Positions 24,993-32,467 of a stretch of DNA of 64,000 nucleotides are shown piece after piece. The position numbers and the translations under genes were made by a program. Source of the stretch: a virus. The stretch is taken from the IMG/VR virus record IMGVR_UViG_3300035670_000038, positions 1 to 64,000 of that record. The stretch is one strand, 5' to 3'. The number at the start of each line of letters is the position of its first letter. Within the stretch, counting starts at the first letter, position 1. The notes under the pieces were generated by a model. That model worked only from the letters and a program-made list of their open reading frames with translations. It made no database searches and was not told the origin of the DNA.

Positions 24993-27492
24993 GGATGGTG
25001 AAGGTCGTGGTATGGTGCATCTCTGGGATGACCAGAATGGTTATACCACTATGCCGTTCGCACAATTTGATTACGCATACAAACCAGACCGTAATGGGTC
25101 AAAGTTAAGTATGACGGGTGTTCGGGTCAGCAAGACAAAGTATTATAAGTTTGATGACCCGACTATGTTTGAAAGTGATGTCCCTCGTGAAACGCGAGTA
25201 TTGACAGACTTATATCTCAACGAAGATAATCCATCCACAGGTCACAAAGTTATCTTCTTTGATATCGAAGTATCGATGGAAAATGGTATTCCAAATATCG
25301 AAAATCCAAATAATGAAGTCACAGCAATCACGCTTTACGATAGTGTGACCAAGGAATACACTGTGCTTGTTCTCGACAAGACAGGTTCTCGTGACAATTA
25401 TAAGAAAGGTGATATTGACACCTATTTCTTCAAGGACGAAATCGACCTCCTTTACAAGTTTGTTGATGTCTATGAAGCTATCGGTCCCACGATTATTACG
25501 GGATGGAATAGTGATTACTTCGATGTGCCATATCTTTATAACAGATTAAAGCAGCAGTGTGGAAACGGAATTGCTAGTCGGTTATCCCCGATTGGAAAGT
25601 TGAAGTATTCCAAGTTCCGTAAGAAGTGGATGATTGCTGGTGTCTCATCGTTGGATTATCTTGACCTCTATAAGAAGTTTACCTACGGACAACAGCAGAA
25701 TTATCGTCTTGACACGATTGGTCGTATCGAAGTTGGAATGGGAAAGATTGAATATGAAGGGTCGTTGGATGAACTCTTCAAGAACGATTTAGATAAATTT
25801 ATCGACTATAACGTACAAGACGTGCGTATCATTGTGGAAATCGACAAGAAGATGAAGTTAATTGAATTGGTCCGTGGTATCTGTCATGTCGGTCACGTAC
25901 AATACGAGGATTATTGTTACAGTTCCAAGTTTCTTGAAGGGACGATCATTACGTATCTTCACCGCAAGGGAATGGTAGTTAGTAATAAACCCGCCGATGG
26001 TCGGCAGTTAATGAATGACCGTGTGGAAAATAATGACGAAGGGTTCTCTGGGGCATATGTGAAACCTCCTGTTCCTGGATTGTATGATTGGGTATATTCA
26101 CTTGACTTACAATCTCTATATCCGTCAATTATTATGTCTCTTAATATCTCACCAGAAACAAAGGTGGGATTCGTTACGAATTGGGATGTGGAAAAGCATC
26201 GTAAAGGTGAGATTGACATTTATCTTGTTCGGGATAAGGAAACGGACGAAGTGGTGAAATTGACCAAAGACAACTTTATCAAGTTTATGGACGAAATGCA
26301 GTATATGATTAGTTCCAACGGTGTCTTGTATTCCTCAACCAAGATGGGTATTATTCCAGAAGTGCTTGACCGATGGTTTGAGGAACGAGTGGAATATAAG
26401 AACTTGATGAAGAAGTATAAGAATGAAGGAAATGCGGAGTTGGCGGATTACTACGATCGTCGTCAGCATATTCAAAAGATTTTCTTGAATTCTCTGTATG
26501 GTGTTCTTGGACTTCCAATTTTCCGTTTCTTTGATATTGACAACGCACTCGCTGTCACGGCAACGGGTCAAGATGTGATTAAGAATAGTGCAGAGTTTGC
26601 AAACAAGTTATACCAAGACAGACTAAAGGACAATAACGACCATTGTATCTACATTGATACTGACTCGTTGTATTTCTCGTCAAAACCTTTACTCCCAGAA
26701 AATGTGGATGCAAAGGATTTCACGATTAAACTGGCTCGTGCGGTGGAAAAGAAACTCAATGATTACTATAATGTAATGTCGAAGGAACTATTCTTCTGTG
26801 ATAAGCATCGGTTCTATATTAAGGGTGAGTCGGTGGCAAGTAAGGGGTTCTGGGTCGCCAAGAAGCGTTACGCAATGAACGCGGTGTATGATTTGGAATC
26901 CAACCTTGATGTAGATAATAAAATCAAGATTAAGGGATTGGATGTGGTTCGTTCCACCTTCCCACCAGCATTTCGTGATTTTATGAACAAGGTATTAAAG
27001 AGTGTCTTGGGTGGCATTACAAAGAATGAGATGGACGAACGAGTATTGGAATTCCGTGAGTCTTTGGATAGCAAATATTATATGGAAGTAGCACGAAATA
27101 CTTCAGTTAAGAACATCAGTGAATACGAGAAGGGATTGTCGAAACAGCTGAACGAGTTTAGGAAGGGAACTCCTGCGCACGTCAAGGCATGTATCAGTTA
27201 TAACAAACTCCTTCATCACTTTAAGATTGCAAACAAGTATGAGAAGATTAGTGACGGAGAGAAAATCAAGTATGTATATCTCAAACCCAATCCATTTAAT
27301 CTCGAAACCATCGCGGTTAAGGGATATAATGACCCGAAGGAAATTATAGAGATTGCTGAGAAGTATATTGACTATGAAGCACTGTTCGTCAACGAATTAA
27401 AAACGAAATTAGAAGATTTTTATAGCGCATTGGGATGGGGATTACTTCCAACTGATGTCAACCAAAAAGCAACAGAATTCTTCTCATTCTAA
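24970..27492 (+). CDS. gp43: Family B DNA polymerase (T4 gp43-like)
   Basis: The main replicative polymerase, with proofreading. Exonuclease motifs: FFDIE with D98 and E100, the NSDYFDVPYL region (180-189) and YNVQD at 280-284. Polymerase motifs: SLDLQSLYPSII (D379), KIFLNSLYGVLG (503-514) and YIDTDSLYF (DTDS 563-566). At 840 residues it is near T4 gp43 (898). The start is a GTG preceded by AAAGAGG and overlaps the upstream membrane gene. A second, shorter family A polymerase lies at 10814. Confidence 0.93.
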   Translation: MYQNIFIEDGEGRGMVHLWDDQNGYTTMPFAQFDYAYKPDRNGSKLSMTGVRVSKTKYYKFDDPTMFESDVPRETRVLTDLYLNEDNPSTGHKVIFFDIEVSMENGIPNIENPNNEVTAITLYDSVTKEYTVLVLDKTGSRDNYKKGDIDTYFFKDEIDLLYKFVDVYEAIGPTIITGWNSDYFDVPYLYNRLKQQCGNGIASRLSPIGKLKYSKFRKKWMIAGVSSLDYLDLYKKFTYGQQQNYRLDTIGRIEVGMGKIEYEGSLDELFKNDLDKFIDYNVQDVRIIVEIDKKMKLIELVRGICHVGHVQYEDYCYSSKFLEGTIITYLHRKGMVVSNKPADGRQLMNDRVENNDEGFSGAYVKPPVPGLYDWVYSLDLQSLYPSIIMSLNISPETKVGFVTNWDVEKHRKGEIDIYLVRDKETDEVVKLTKDNFIKFMDEMQYMISSNGVLYSSTKMGIIPEVLDRWFEERVEYKNLMKKYKNEGNAELADYYDRRQHIQKIFLNSLYGVLGLPIFRFFDIDNALAVTATGQDVIKNSAEFANKLYQDRLKDNNDHCIYIDTDSLYFSSKPLLPENVDAKDFTIKLARAVEKKLNDYYNVMSKELFFCDKHRFYIKGESVASKGFWVAKKRYAMNAVYDLESNLDVDNKIKIKGLDVVRSTFPPAFRDFMNKVLKSVLGGITKNEMDERVLEFRESLDSKYYMEVARNTSVKNISEYEKGLSKQLNEFRKGTPAHVKACISYNKLLHHFKIANKYEKISDGEKIKYVYLKPNPFNLETIAVKGYNDPKEIIEIAEKYIDYEALFVNELKTKLEDFYSALGWGLLPTDVNQKATEFFSF

Positions 27493-27501
27493 GAGGTTAT
27501 T

Positions 27502-28356
27502 ATGGAAAAGGACAAAAACATAACTGTATATAGAACATACGACAACAAACTCATTCCTGGATGGGAGTTTCACGCAGCTTCACCAAAACGTGAGTGGATG
27601 GACGAATATATTCATATGTATCGTTGCCTTCCAATGACGATTGCAAATCAAAATGGATGGGTCATTGAATGTCCTTGTGATATTCGAGCTGTATGGTTTG
27701 GTGGGCAAGATAGACGTTCAATGCACTTCTGGTTAGACCCAGAATACAATGTTCAAAATCCCTGGGTGAAGTGTCATTTCGTTGGTGGAGTTATAACTTT
27801 TGAATTTGATTTTTTGATTAAAACATCACCAGGTGTAAATCTTTTGGTTCGTGGAGCACCTAACTTTTTTATTGATGGTGCAATGCCATTGGAAGGTGTT
27901 GTTGAATCAGATTGGTTAAATTATTCCTTTACGATGAATTGGAGAATTACAGAAACAAACAAAGTGGTTTACTTTAAAAAGGGTGATCCCATTTGTTTCA
28001 TCCAACCAATACCACATAATTACGCTGAACAATTCGATTTTAAAATTGATTTCCTAAACAATAATCCTGATTTAGCAGAAAAATTTCACAGTTATCACGC
28101 ATCACGTGCATCGTTTTCTGAAGGTAAAAAAACAGGTGAGCATAATGAAGATTGGCAACGTCATTACTTTAACGGAATTGATGTGAAAACTGGTGTAAAA
28201 GTAAAAAATGATGTTCATGCCATTAAATTAAATTTAACAGAACCACCATCTCAGAATCTAGTCGCGGAAGAACAATTGCCAACACCAACTCACGCAGATG
28301 TGGTTCCTACTTGGTATAAAGTAGGTGCGGACACCACTTTAAAAATTGTTAAATAA
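27502..28356 (+). CDS. DUF6065-like protein
   Basis: A 284-residue soluble protein. The pattern MYRCLPMTIANQNGW, later TSPGVNLLVRG, and SDWLNYSFTMNWRIT is characteristic of the DUF6065 family found in bacteria and phages. The fold is probably beta-rich. Function is unknown. It starts 9 bp after the polymerase gene with AAGAGG upstream, so it is likely co-transcribed with it. Confidence 0.7.
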   Translation: MEKDKNITVYRTYDNKLIPGWEFHAASPKREWMDEYIHMYRCLPMTIANQNGWVIECPCDIRAVWFGGQDRRSMHFWLDPEYNVQNPWVKCHFVGGVITFEFDFLIKTSPGVNLLVRGAPNFFIDGAMPLEGVVESDWLNYSFTMNWRITETNKVVYFKKGDPICFIQPIPHNYAEQFDFKIDFLNNNPDLAEKFHSYHASRASFSEGKKTGEHNEDWQRHYFNGIDVKTGVKVKNDVHAIKLNLTEPPSQNLVAEEQLPTPTHADVVPTWYKVGADTTLKIVK

Positions 28357-28371
28357 TATTTAATAAAGGAC

Positions 28372-28400
28372 TTGACATTTTGGGGGATGTGTGATATATT
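28372..28400 (+). promoter_or_regulatory. Sigma70-like promoter for the small-membrane/ligase operon
   Basis: TTGACA at 28372-28377, 17 bp, TATATT at 28395-28400. Transcription would begin near 28407, before the tiny ORF at 28431 whose ribosome site GGAGGCAGG is strong. It matches the promoter at 24665 in both boxes and spacing. Confidence 0.75.
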
Positions 28401-28412
28401 TCATACATCCCC
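28383..28412 (+). promoter_or_regulatory. 12-bp inverted repeat centred on the -10 box
   Basis: GGGGATGTGTGA (28383-28394) and TCATACATCCCC (28401-28412) pair over 12 positions with a single G-T wobble. The six bases between them are exactly the TATATT -10 box. This is what a dimeric repressor or activator site overlapping a promoter would look like. A hairpin role in DNA is also possible. Confidence 0.55.
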
Positions 28413-28430
28413 TATTCCTTGGAGGCAGGT

Positions 28431-28532
28431 ATGAGTTCGATTGGTGTATGGTTAAGCAGAGGTAATGCAGGGTGGGTATCTGCGGCTATCGGGTTCGTTA
28501 TCATTATTTACCTCATCATTACAGAGGACTAA
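28431..28532 (+). CDS. Tiny membrane protein, 33 aa
   Basis: A 33-residue ORF with a strong ribosome site (GGAGG) and a single hydrophobic segment (AAIGFVIIIYLII) ending in ED. It is the first gene after the dyad-flanked promoter, followed one base later by another small membrane ORF. Function unknown; coding is supported by packing and the ribosome site. Confidence 0.6.
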   Translation: MSSIGVWLSRGNAGWVSAAIGFVIIIYLIITED

Positions 28533-28533
28533 T

Positions 28534-28656
28534 ATGCTATTCAAAATTGGTGTCATCCTTGTTGGACTATTCGCAATCGTCGTATTGATTAGTGCGATAT
28601 ACGCCCACATCAGTTATGCTCTTATGAAGATGGACGAGGAGCGTGATATCTCATGA
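28534..28656 (+). CDS. Tiny membrane protein, 40 aa
   Basis: A 40-residue ORF (MLFKIGVILVGLF...) with one long transmembrane helix and an acidic-basic C-terminus (KMDEERDIS). It starts in a TAATATG junction and ends with an ATGA overlap with the next tiny gene. An upstream in-frame start exists, but the ATG at 28534 fits the gene spacing. Function unknown. Confidence 0.6.
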   Translation: MLFKIGVILVGLFAIVVLISAIYAHISYALMKMDEERDIS

Positions 28657-28727
28657 CTAATATTGGACTAAAAATTTTTGTTGTTAGCGTTGTTGTTATG
28701 TTCATCCTCGATAGGATTATCAAATGA
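28653..28727 (+). CDS. Tiny membrane protein, 24 aa
   Basis: A 24-residue ORF (MTNIGLKIFVVSVVVMFILDRIIK) trimmed to one transmembrane helix with a basic end. It overlaps both neighbours by ATGA: the previous tiny gene and the DNA ligase. The double overlap supports it as a coupled coding unit. No function can be assigned. Confidence 0.5.
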   Translation: MTNIGLKIFVVSVVVMFILDRIIK

Positions 28728-29824
28728 AGATTATCAAGTCAAGTGATTGGTTGATTTCAGAAAATAAGAATGGTGGTGAAAAGTTCTGGCGGTTGCATAT
28801 CGTCAAGGACGGAAATGACTATTATACCCAGACTGAATGGTATCAGATTAGTAAGACGGGTCGTGAGACAAAGAAGCAAATGTCCGAACCGTATTTCGCT
28901 GAACCTACGAACGTTGGTCGTTCTAATGAACGGAATTCTGAGCAGCAGGCAGAATTTGAGTTTGATGCCGTTATCAAAAAGCAACGTGACAAGGGATTCC
29001 GTGCAAAGGGTGAACGGAAGAATGTTCGTCCGATGCCGATGCTCGCTCATAAGTTCACCGACCACAAGAAGAAGATTGAATTCCCCGTTTACGTGCAACC
29101 CAAGTTGAATGGAATGCGGATGTTGTTTGACGGGGAGAACGGATGGAGTCGTGGTAACAAGGAAGTGATTCCCGAAGTCATTCAGCACTTGAAGTTTGAT
29201 ACGGGTGGGTTTATTCTTGATGGTGAATTGATGCTTCCGAACAACGTACTCCTCCAAGAGAGTATGACTGCGATTAAGAAGTATCGCCCAGAGTTGTCTC
29301 CGAAGTTGCTGTATCACGTGTATGACATTGTGGATAGTGAACTTCCGTATGCGAAGCGTCAGCAGATTATCCACGACATTTTCCACAGCGCTCCAAAGAA
29401 TGTGGTTCGTGTTCCTACGTGGGAAGCACATAACGAGTCAGATGTACTGGTCTGGCATAAGTCCTTCACCCGTGATGGGTTTGAGGGAACGATGATTCGG
29501 AATCCCGATATGCCGTATGAGATTGGTAAGCGTTCCTATTCACTTCTTAAACTCAAGGACTTCGTAGATGCAGAATATCGTATTGTTGCTGTTACTGATG
29601 GGGACGGTAGTGATGTTGGGCTCGCCATATTTGAATTGGAGACTGATTCTGGTGAGCGCTTCAATTGCCGTCCAGAAGGTTCGCAGGAGAATCGGGCAGA
29701 CCTATTCAAGAATCGTCGTGAGTTGGTTGGGAAATATCTGACGGTTCGTTATCAAGAGCTTTCTAAGGATGGCATTCCCATCTTCCCTGTGGGTGTTTCT
29801 ATTCGGGAGTGGGGTGAGTTTTGA
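28724..29824 (+). CDS. ATP-dependent DNA ligase with WGR-like N-terminal region
   Basis: Seals nicks in phage DNA. The adenylation motif KLNGMR lies at 127-132 (K127 is the AMP-lysine). Later motifs FILDGELM, DGFEGTMIR and LLKLKDF follow, and the C-terminal OB domain ends at 366. Residues about 18-95 (FWRLHIVKDG...VGRSNERN...FDAVIKKQRDKGF) resemble a WGR domain, a DNA-end sensing module unusual in phage ligases. It is expressed from the dyad-flanked promoter via three tiny membrane ORFs. Confidence 0.88.
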   Translation: MKIIKSSDWLISENKNGGEKFWRLHIVKDGNDYYTQTEWYQISKTGRETKKQMSEPYFAEPTNVGRSNERNSEQQAEFEFDAVIKKQRDKGFRAKGERKNVRPMPMLAHKFTDHKKKIEFPVYVQPKLNGMRMLFDGENGWSRGNKEVIPEVIQHLKFDTGGFILDGELMLPNNVLLQESMTAIKKYRPELSPKLLYHVYDIVDSELPYAKRQQIIHDIFHSAPKNVVRVPTWEAHNESDVLVWHKSFTRDGFEGTMIRNPDMPYEIGKRSYSLLKLKDFVDAEYRIVAVTDGDGSDVGLAIFELETDSGERFNCRPEGSQENRADLFKNRRELVGKYLTVRYQELSKDGIPIFPVGVSIREWGEF

Positions 29825-29979
29825 TACTGACTAAACTCTTTCGCATCGTCACCCGAACGAACTTTCTGTTGGGTATACTATTGATACATCACGGTGTATA
29901 TTTCCGTAATTTGATTGAGATATATGTGGGTACGCTAATGACTATTGTATTTGCACTTTACATCAAGAGAGGTTACTAA
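29821..29979 (+). CDS. Small membrane protein with TTG start, 52 aa
   Basis: An open frame begins at a TTG overlapping the ligase stop (TTGA) and runs 52 residues with two hydrophobic segments (FLLGILLIHHGVYF and YVGTLMTIVFALYI), ending in KRGY. GGGGTGAG lies about 8 bp upstream. The region would otherwise be an unexplained 170-bp gap in a tight operon. The non-ATG start lowers certainty. Confidence 0.4.
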   Translation: MILTKLFRIVTRTNFLLGILLIHHGVYFRNLIEIYVGTLMTIVFALYIKRGY

Positions 29980-29998
29980 AATGCCTAAGGGGGTTCTA

Positions 29999-30229
29999 AT
30001 GCCGAAATTTACTGTAGAGTTGGATTGGGATACGGTGGATAACATCGTCGTACAACAGGTTACCGATGCCCGTGATGATTTGATTGAGCAGTTAGAGGAA
30101 CGGAAAGGAGATGGTAATAAGGGTGGTGTCTTTGATAATAACAAGAAGAAGGATATTATACTTATTAAGGCACATATTGATGCCTTTGAGTTGGTGATTA
30201 AGTATTTTGGTGGGACGGTAGATGAATAA
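29999..30229 (+). CDS. Hypothetical acidic protein, 76 aa
   Basis: A small charged protein (MPKFTVELDWDTVDNIVV...) with a helical middle and no recognised domain. Two in-frame ATGs exist: 29981 and 29999. The latter has AAGGGGG six bases upstream, so I prefer it. It overlaps the next gene by 8 bp. Confidence 0.6.
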   Translation: MPKFTVELDWDTVDNIVVQQVTDARDDLIEQLEERKGDGNKGGVFDNNKKKDIILIKAHIDAFELVIKYFGGTVDE

Positions 30230-30428
30230 GTACAAATACGAGGTCACAACGATTTCCGCGTCAAGTTATGATAGAAAGATTAGTGTCGAAATTCCTCTTG
30301 ATGCTACTATGGAAGAAATTATGGATGCCTTTGGAACAATAGTTAAAGGATTGACTTTTCCCGATGGTGTGTGGGAAGATGCGATATTGACCCAAGCAGA
30401 AATCATCAAGGAACGAGAAAATATTTAA
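30222..30428 (+). CDS. Hypothetical protein, 68 aa
   Basis: A small soluble protein (MNKYKYEVTTISASS...), with a predicted alpha/beta mix. It overlaps the previous gene and ends 5 bp before the tRNA-like RNA. No family recognised. Confidence 0.55.
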   Translation: MNKYKYEVTTISASSYDRKISVEIPLDATMEEIMDAFGTIVKGLTFPDGVWEDAILTQAEIIKERENI

Positions 30429-30433
30429 GAAAC

Positions 30434-30552
30434 GGCACCGCAGTTGGTCGGGACAACGATAGTATGACACGGGCGCTACCCGAGGTTACAAGCATACTAT
30501 GCTAGCCAAGGACTAGGTGAGAGCCTAGATGGGTTCGAATCCCACGGTGCCA
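30434..30552 (+). ncRNA. Non-canonical tRNA-like RNA
   Basis: GGCACCG at 30434-30440 pairs perfectly with CGGTGCC at 30545-30551, and A30552 would be the discriminator. A T-arm (TGGG-TTCGAAT-CCCA, 30530-30544) abuts the acceptor, and a D-like hairpin GTTG/CAAC lies at 30443-30457. The rest is unusual. An 8-bp stem (30459-30466 with 30493-30500) encloses a CGGG/CCCG hairpin, and a CTAGG/CCTAG hairpin occupies the variable region. Total length of about 119 nt is far above a tRNA. One reading is a tRNA with anticodon GAC (loop ATGACAC, 30464-30470) carrying a 25-nt insert at 30471-30495. Another is a tRNA mimic. It lies in the 138-bp gap between two genes. Confidence 0.5.
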
Positions 30553-30566
30553 CTAACGAGGTCACT

Positions 30567-31151
30567 ATGGCATTACAGGGTTATACAGTAGAACACATTT
30601 CATTTTCAGAAACAGTCAGAAACTTTCTTCGTCGCTGGCATTATTCTGATTATGTGAATATCCAAGAAAAAGAAACATTTGGATTATTCCGTGAAGGAAC
30701 GTTCTTGCCAGAACTGGTGGGTGTTTGTATTTATACCCGTCCTGCAGGGGCTGCGGCGGCACAAAAGTATTATCCAAAAGACCCCGATAAGTGTTTAGAA
30801 CTTCGACGTTTGTGTTTGATTGATGATACGCCGAAGAACGCTGAGAGTTTCTTTGTGAGTAGAACACTAAAGTGGTTAAAAAAGAATAGTGAGTGGGAAT
30901 TCATAATTAGTTATGCTGACCCAAACCACGGTCATAAAGGAACTATTTACAGAGCAGCAAATTTCAAGTATGGGGGATTGACTTCTCCTGGTAATACCCT
31001 TATTGTTGATGGTAAGAGTTTTCATCCACGAACCCTCACGATGTTAGACCGTCCCTATGGTGTCGAAATCAACAATCGATATAAGCGTGGTGACCCTGGG
31101 GTACAATTAATTAAAACTGAACCGAAACACATTTACACATATCAATTATGA
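30567..31151 (+). CDS. Mom-like DNA-modification (GNAT-fold) protein
   Basis: A 194-residue protein with the signature of the phage Mu Mom family: WHYS (24-27), LELRRLCL (78-85), and YADPNHGHKGTIYRAANF (116-133). Mu Mom converts adenine to a methylcarbamoyl form that blocks host restriction. A second relative lies at 38075. Whether this protein modifies DNA in the same way is inferred from family membership. It follows the tRNA-like RNA and is translated from a GAGG-preceded ATG. Confidence 0.78.
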   Translation: MALQGYTVEHISFSETVRNFLRRWHYSDYVNIQEKETFGLFREGTFLPELVGVCIYTRPAGAAAAQKYYPKDPDKCLELRRLCLIDDTPKNAESFFVSRTLKWLKKNSEWEFIISYADPNHGHKGTIYRAANFKYGGLTSPGNTLIVDGKSFHPRTLTMLDRPYGVEINNRYKRGDPGVQLIKTEPKHIYTYQL

Positions 31152-31243
31152 AAGCCGCAATCCTCACATTCTTATTCATCGCAGTTTCTATTAGTGTGGC
31201 AACATTTTATATTGCCAGATTTTTAGAACGTGATGATTTCTAA
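31148..31243 (+). CDS. Tiny membrane protein, 31 aa
   Basis: A 31-residue ORF (MKAAILTFLFIAVSIS...) with one N-terminal transmembrane helix and a charged end (FLERDDF). It overlaps the Mom-like stop by ATGA and ends one base before the next start. Coding is supported by that spacing. Function unknown. Confidence 0.5.
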   Translation: MKAAILTFLFIAVSISVATFYIARFLERDDF

Positions 31244-31244
31244 T

Positions 31245-31616
31245 ATGGATGACGAAAAGAAAAATCCAAATGCTCTCACATATGGAATAAGTCCAAGCGC
31301 ACCTGCCAGTATCAAACCTGTTGATATTGAGAAGTGGAAAGCGGTGGTGTCTCCTACATTTAAACATTATTTTACCGAAAGATATAATGAACTGGTAAAA
31401 GAATATGAAGAACTTGTACGAGATTACCAGATTAATCAAATGTTATACGAAAGTTCCATAGGTTTTAAGCCGATTATCGGTCAAACTTATTACTTATATA
31501 AGAAGGACAACGGCACCGCATTTATCTCAATAGTATCACCAGACGAATCCTTTTGGGGTGGATATGTTGGAGCATTCAAATTTAATGCGCAATACGCGTG
31601 GGAAGAGGTTCTATGA
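31245..31616 (+). CDS. Hypothetical protein, 123 aa
   Basis: A soluble protein starting MDDEKKNPNALTYGISPSAPAS, then a helical middle (FTERYNELVKEYEELV) and a beta C-terminus (YYLYKKDNGTAFISIVSPDESFWGG). The C-terminal part resembles small SH3-like or DUF2442-like folds only loosely. I use the ATG at 31245 in the TAATATG junction. The stop overlaps the HExxH gene start by ATGA. Confidence 0.6.
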   Translation: MDDEKKNPNALTYGISPSAPASIKPVDIEKWKAVVSPTFKHYFTERYNELVKEYEELVRDYQINQMLYESSIGFKPIIGQTYYLYKKDNGTAFISIVSPDESFWGGYVGAFKFNAQYAWEEVL

Positions 31617-32467
31617 CGATAGACTATAGCAGAATAATCAACGCACAACAAGACGGGTACGATATCCAAGTCTACCAACAGATTAAGAAAGAACGTGGAT
31701 TCGTAAAAAAAGAATTCCCATATGGTAAACTTGTAGGTATGTACATACATACGTGGATGACAAAAGCGGATATGGAAGCAGATTATTTCGTTGATGAACG
31801 ATTATTAAATAACGTTGCGAATGAAGCAGAAAAAGCGGTTCCTACTATTTGGAAATCCATCACGAGTCTTGTTGATGTGTTTACCCCTATTGCATGTATA
31901 GACGGTAATGAGTTCTCTTGTCAACACGCAGCACGTGAATATCCGAACAGTTGGATTGTGATGGCACCTCTTACGGACGATCCCGTAATCAGCGTTCGTA
32001 ATATGTATCACGAAATGATTCATTGGAAATTTACAGCACTTGGTTTTGGTAAAGGATGTACACCGGAAGTATTTGATATGTTGCATACTACGGATGAATT
32101 TGTATTAAATCCAGTCACCGAACTTCACCATTCTATTGTCAATAGTTATAATGACACTGCTCAATCCGCTGTAGGACATAAAGCATCAGGCCGTCCTATT
32201 AGTGCATCTCTTCACGCGTATGGTTCATTCTTAGGTGAAGCAGAAGTTGCACTAAAGTTCGTACAGTACAATCCCCAAAAGTATTACAGTTGGATGGGAT
32301 ATGCAAAGAAGTGGGGTAGTAGACTAGATGAATCATTAGAAGCTATTATGAAAGGAACGAAGGCAACCGCAAAAGGTGCCCAACTTCTTCTTGGATTATA
32401 TCGATGGACAAAGGATTATCAAGAAGAATATAACGATACAATTAAAACACTATCTAAATTAATGTAA
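31613..32467 (+). CDS. HExxH-motif protein (putative metalloenzyme)
   Basis: A 284-residue protein with a clear HExxH zinc/iron motif (HEMIH, H133-H137) and a downstream GRPISASLHAYGSFL segment. HExxH plus a late RP...LHA element recalls the HExxH-type peptide-modification family (2-oxoglutarate-dependent beta-hydroxylases). A plain metalloprotease is the alternative. No signal peptide. Overlaps both neighbours by 4 and 1 bp. The JmjC-like oxygenase gene at 33429 is close by, so protein or peptide modification is a reasonable but unproven idea. Confidence 0.55.
   Translation: MTIDYSRIINAQQDGYDIQVYQQIKKERGFVKKEFPYGKLVGMYIHTWMTKADMEADYFVDERLLNNVANEAEKAVPTIWKSITSLVDVFTPIACIDGNEFSCQHAAREYPNSWIVMAPLTDDPVISVRNMYHEMIHWKFTALGFGKGCTPEVFDMLHTTDEFVLNPVTELHHSIVNSYNDTAQSAVGHKASGRPISASLHAYGSFLGEAEVALKFVQYNPQKYYSWMGYAKKWGSRLDESLEAIMKGTKATAKGAQLLLGLYRWTKDYQEEYNDTIKTLSKLM

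Noticed and set aside
28757-29431. Minus-strand frame of 224 residues opposite the ligase
   Set aside because: Shadow of the ligase reading frame; composition is Leu/Arg-rich without any domain.
30434-30552. An ordinary tRNA gene
   Set aside because: No 7-base anticodon loop on a 5-bp stem fits without removing an insert, and the length is well beyond a normal tRNA. It is reported as tRNA-like instead.
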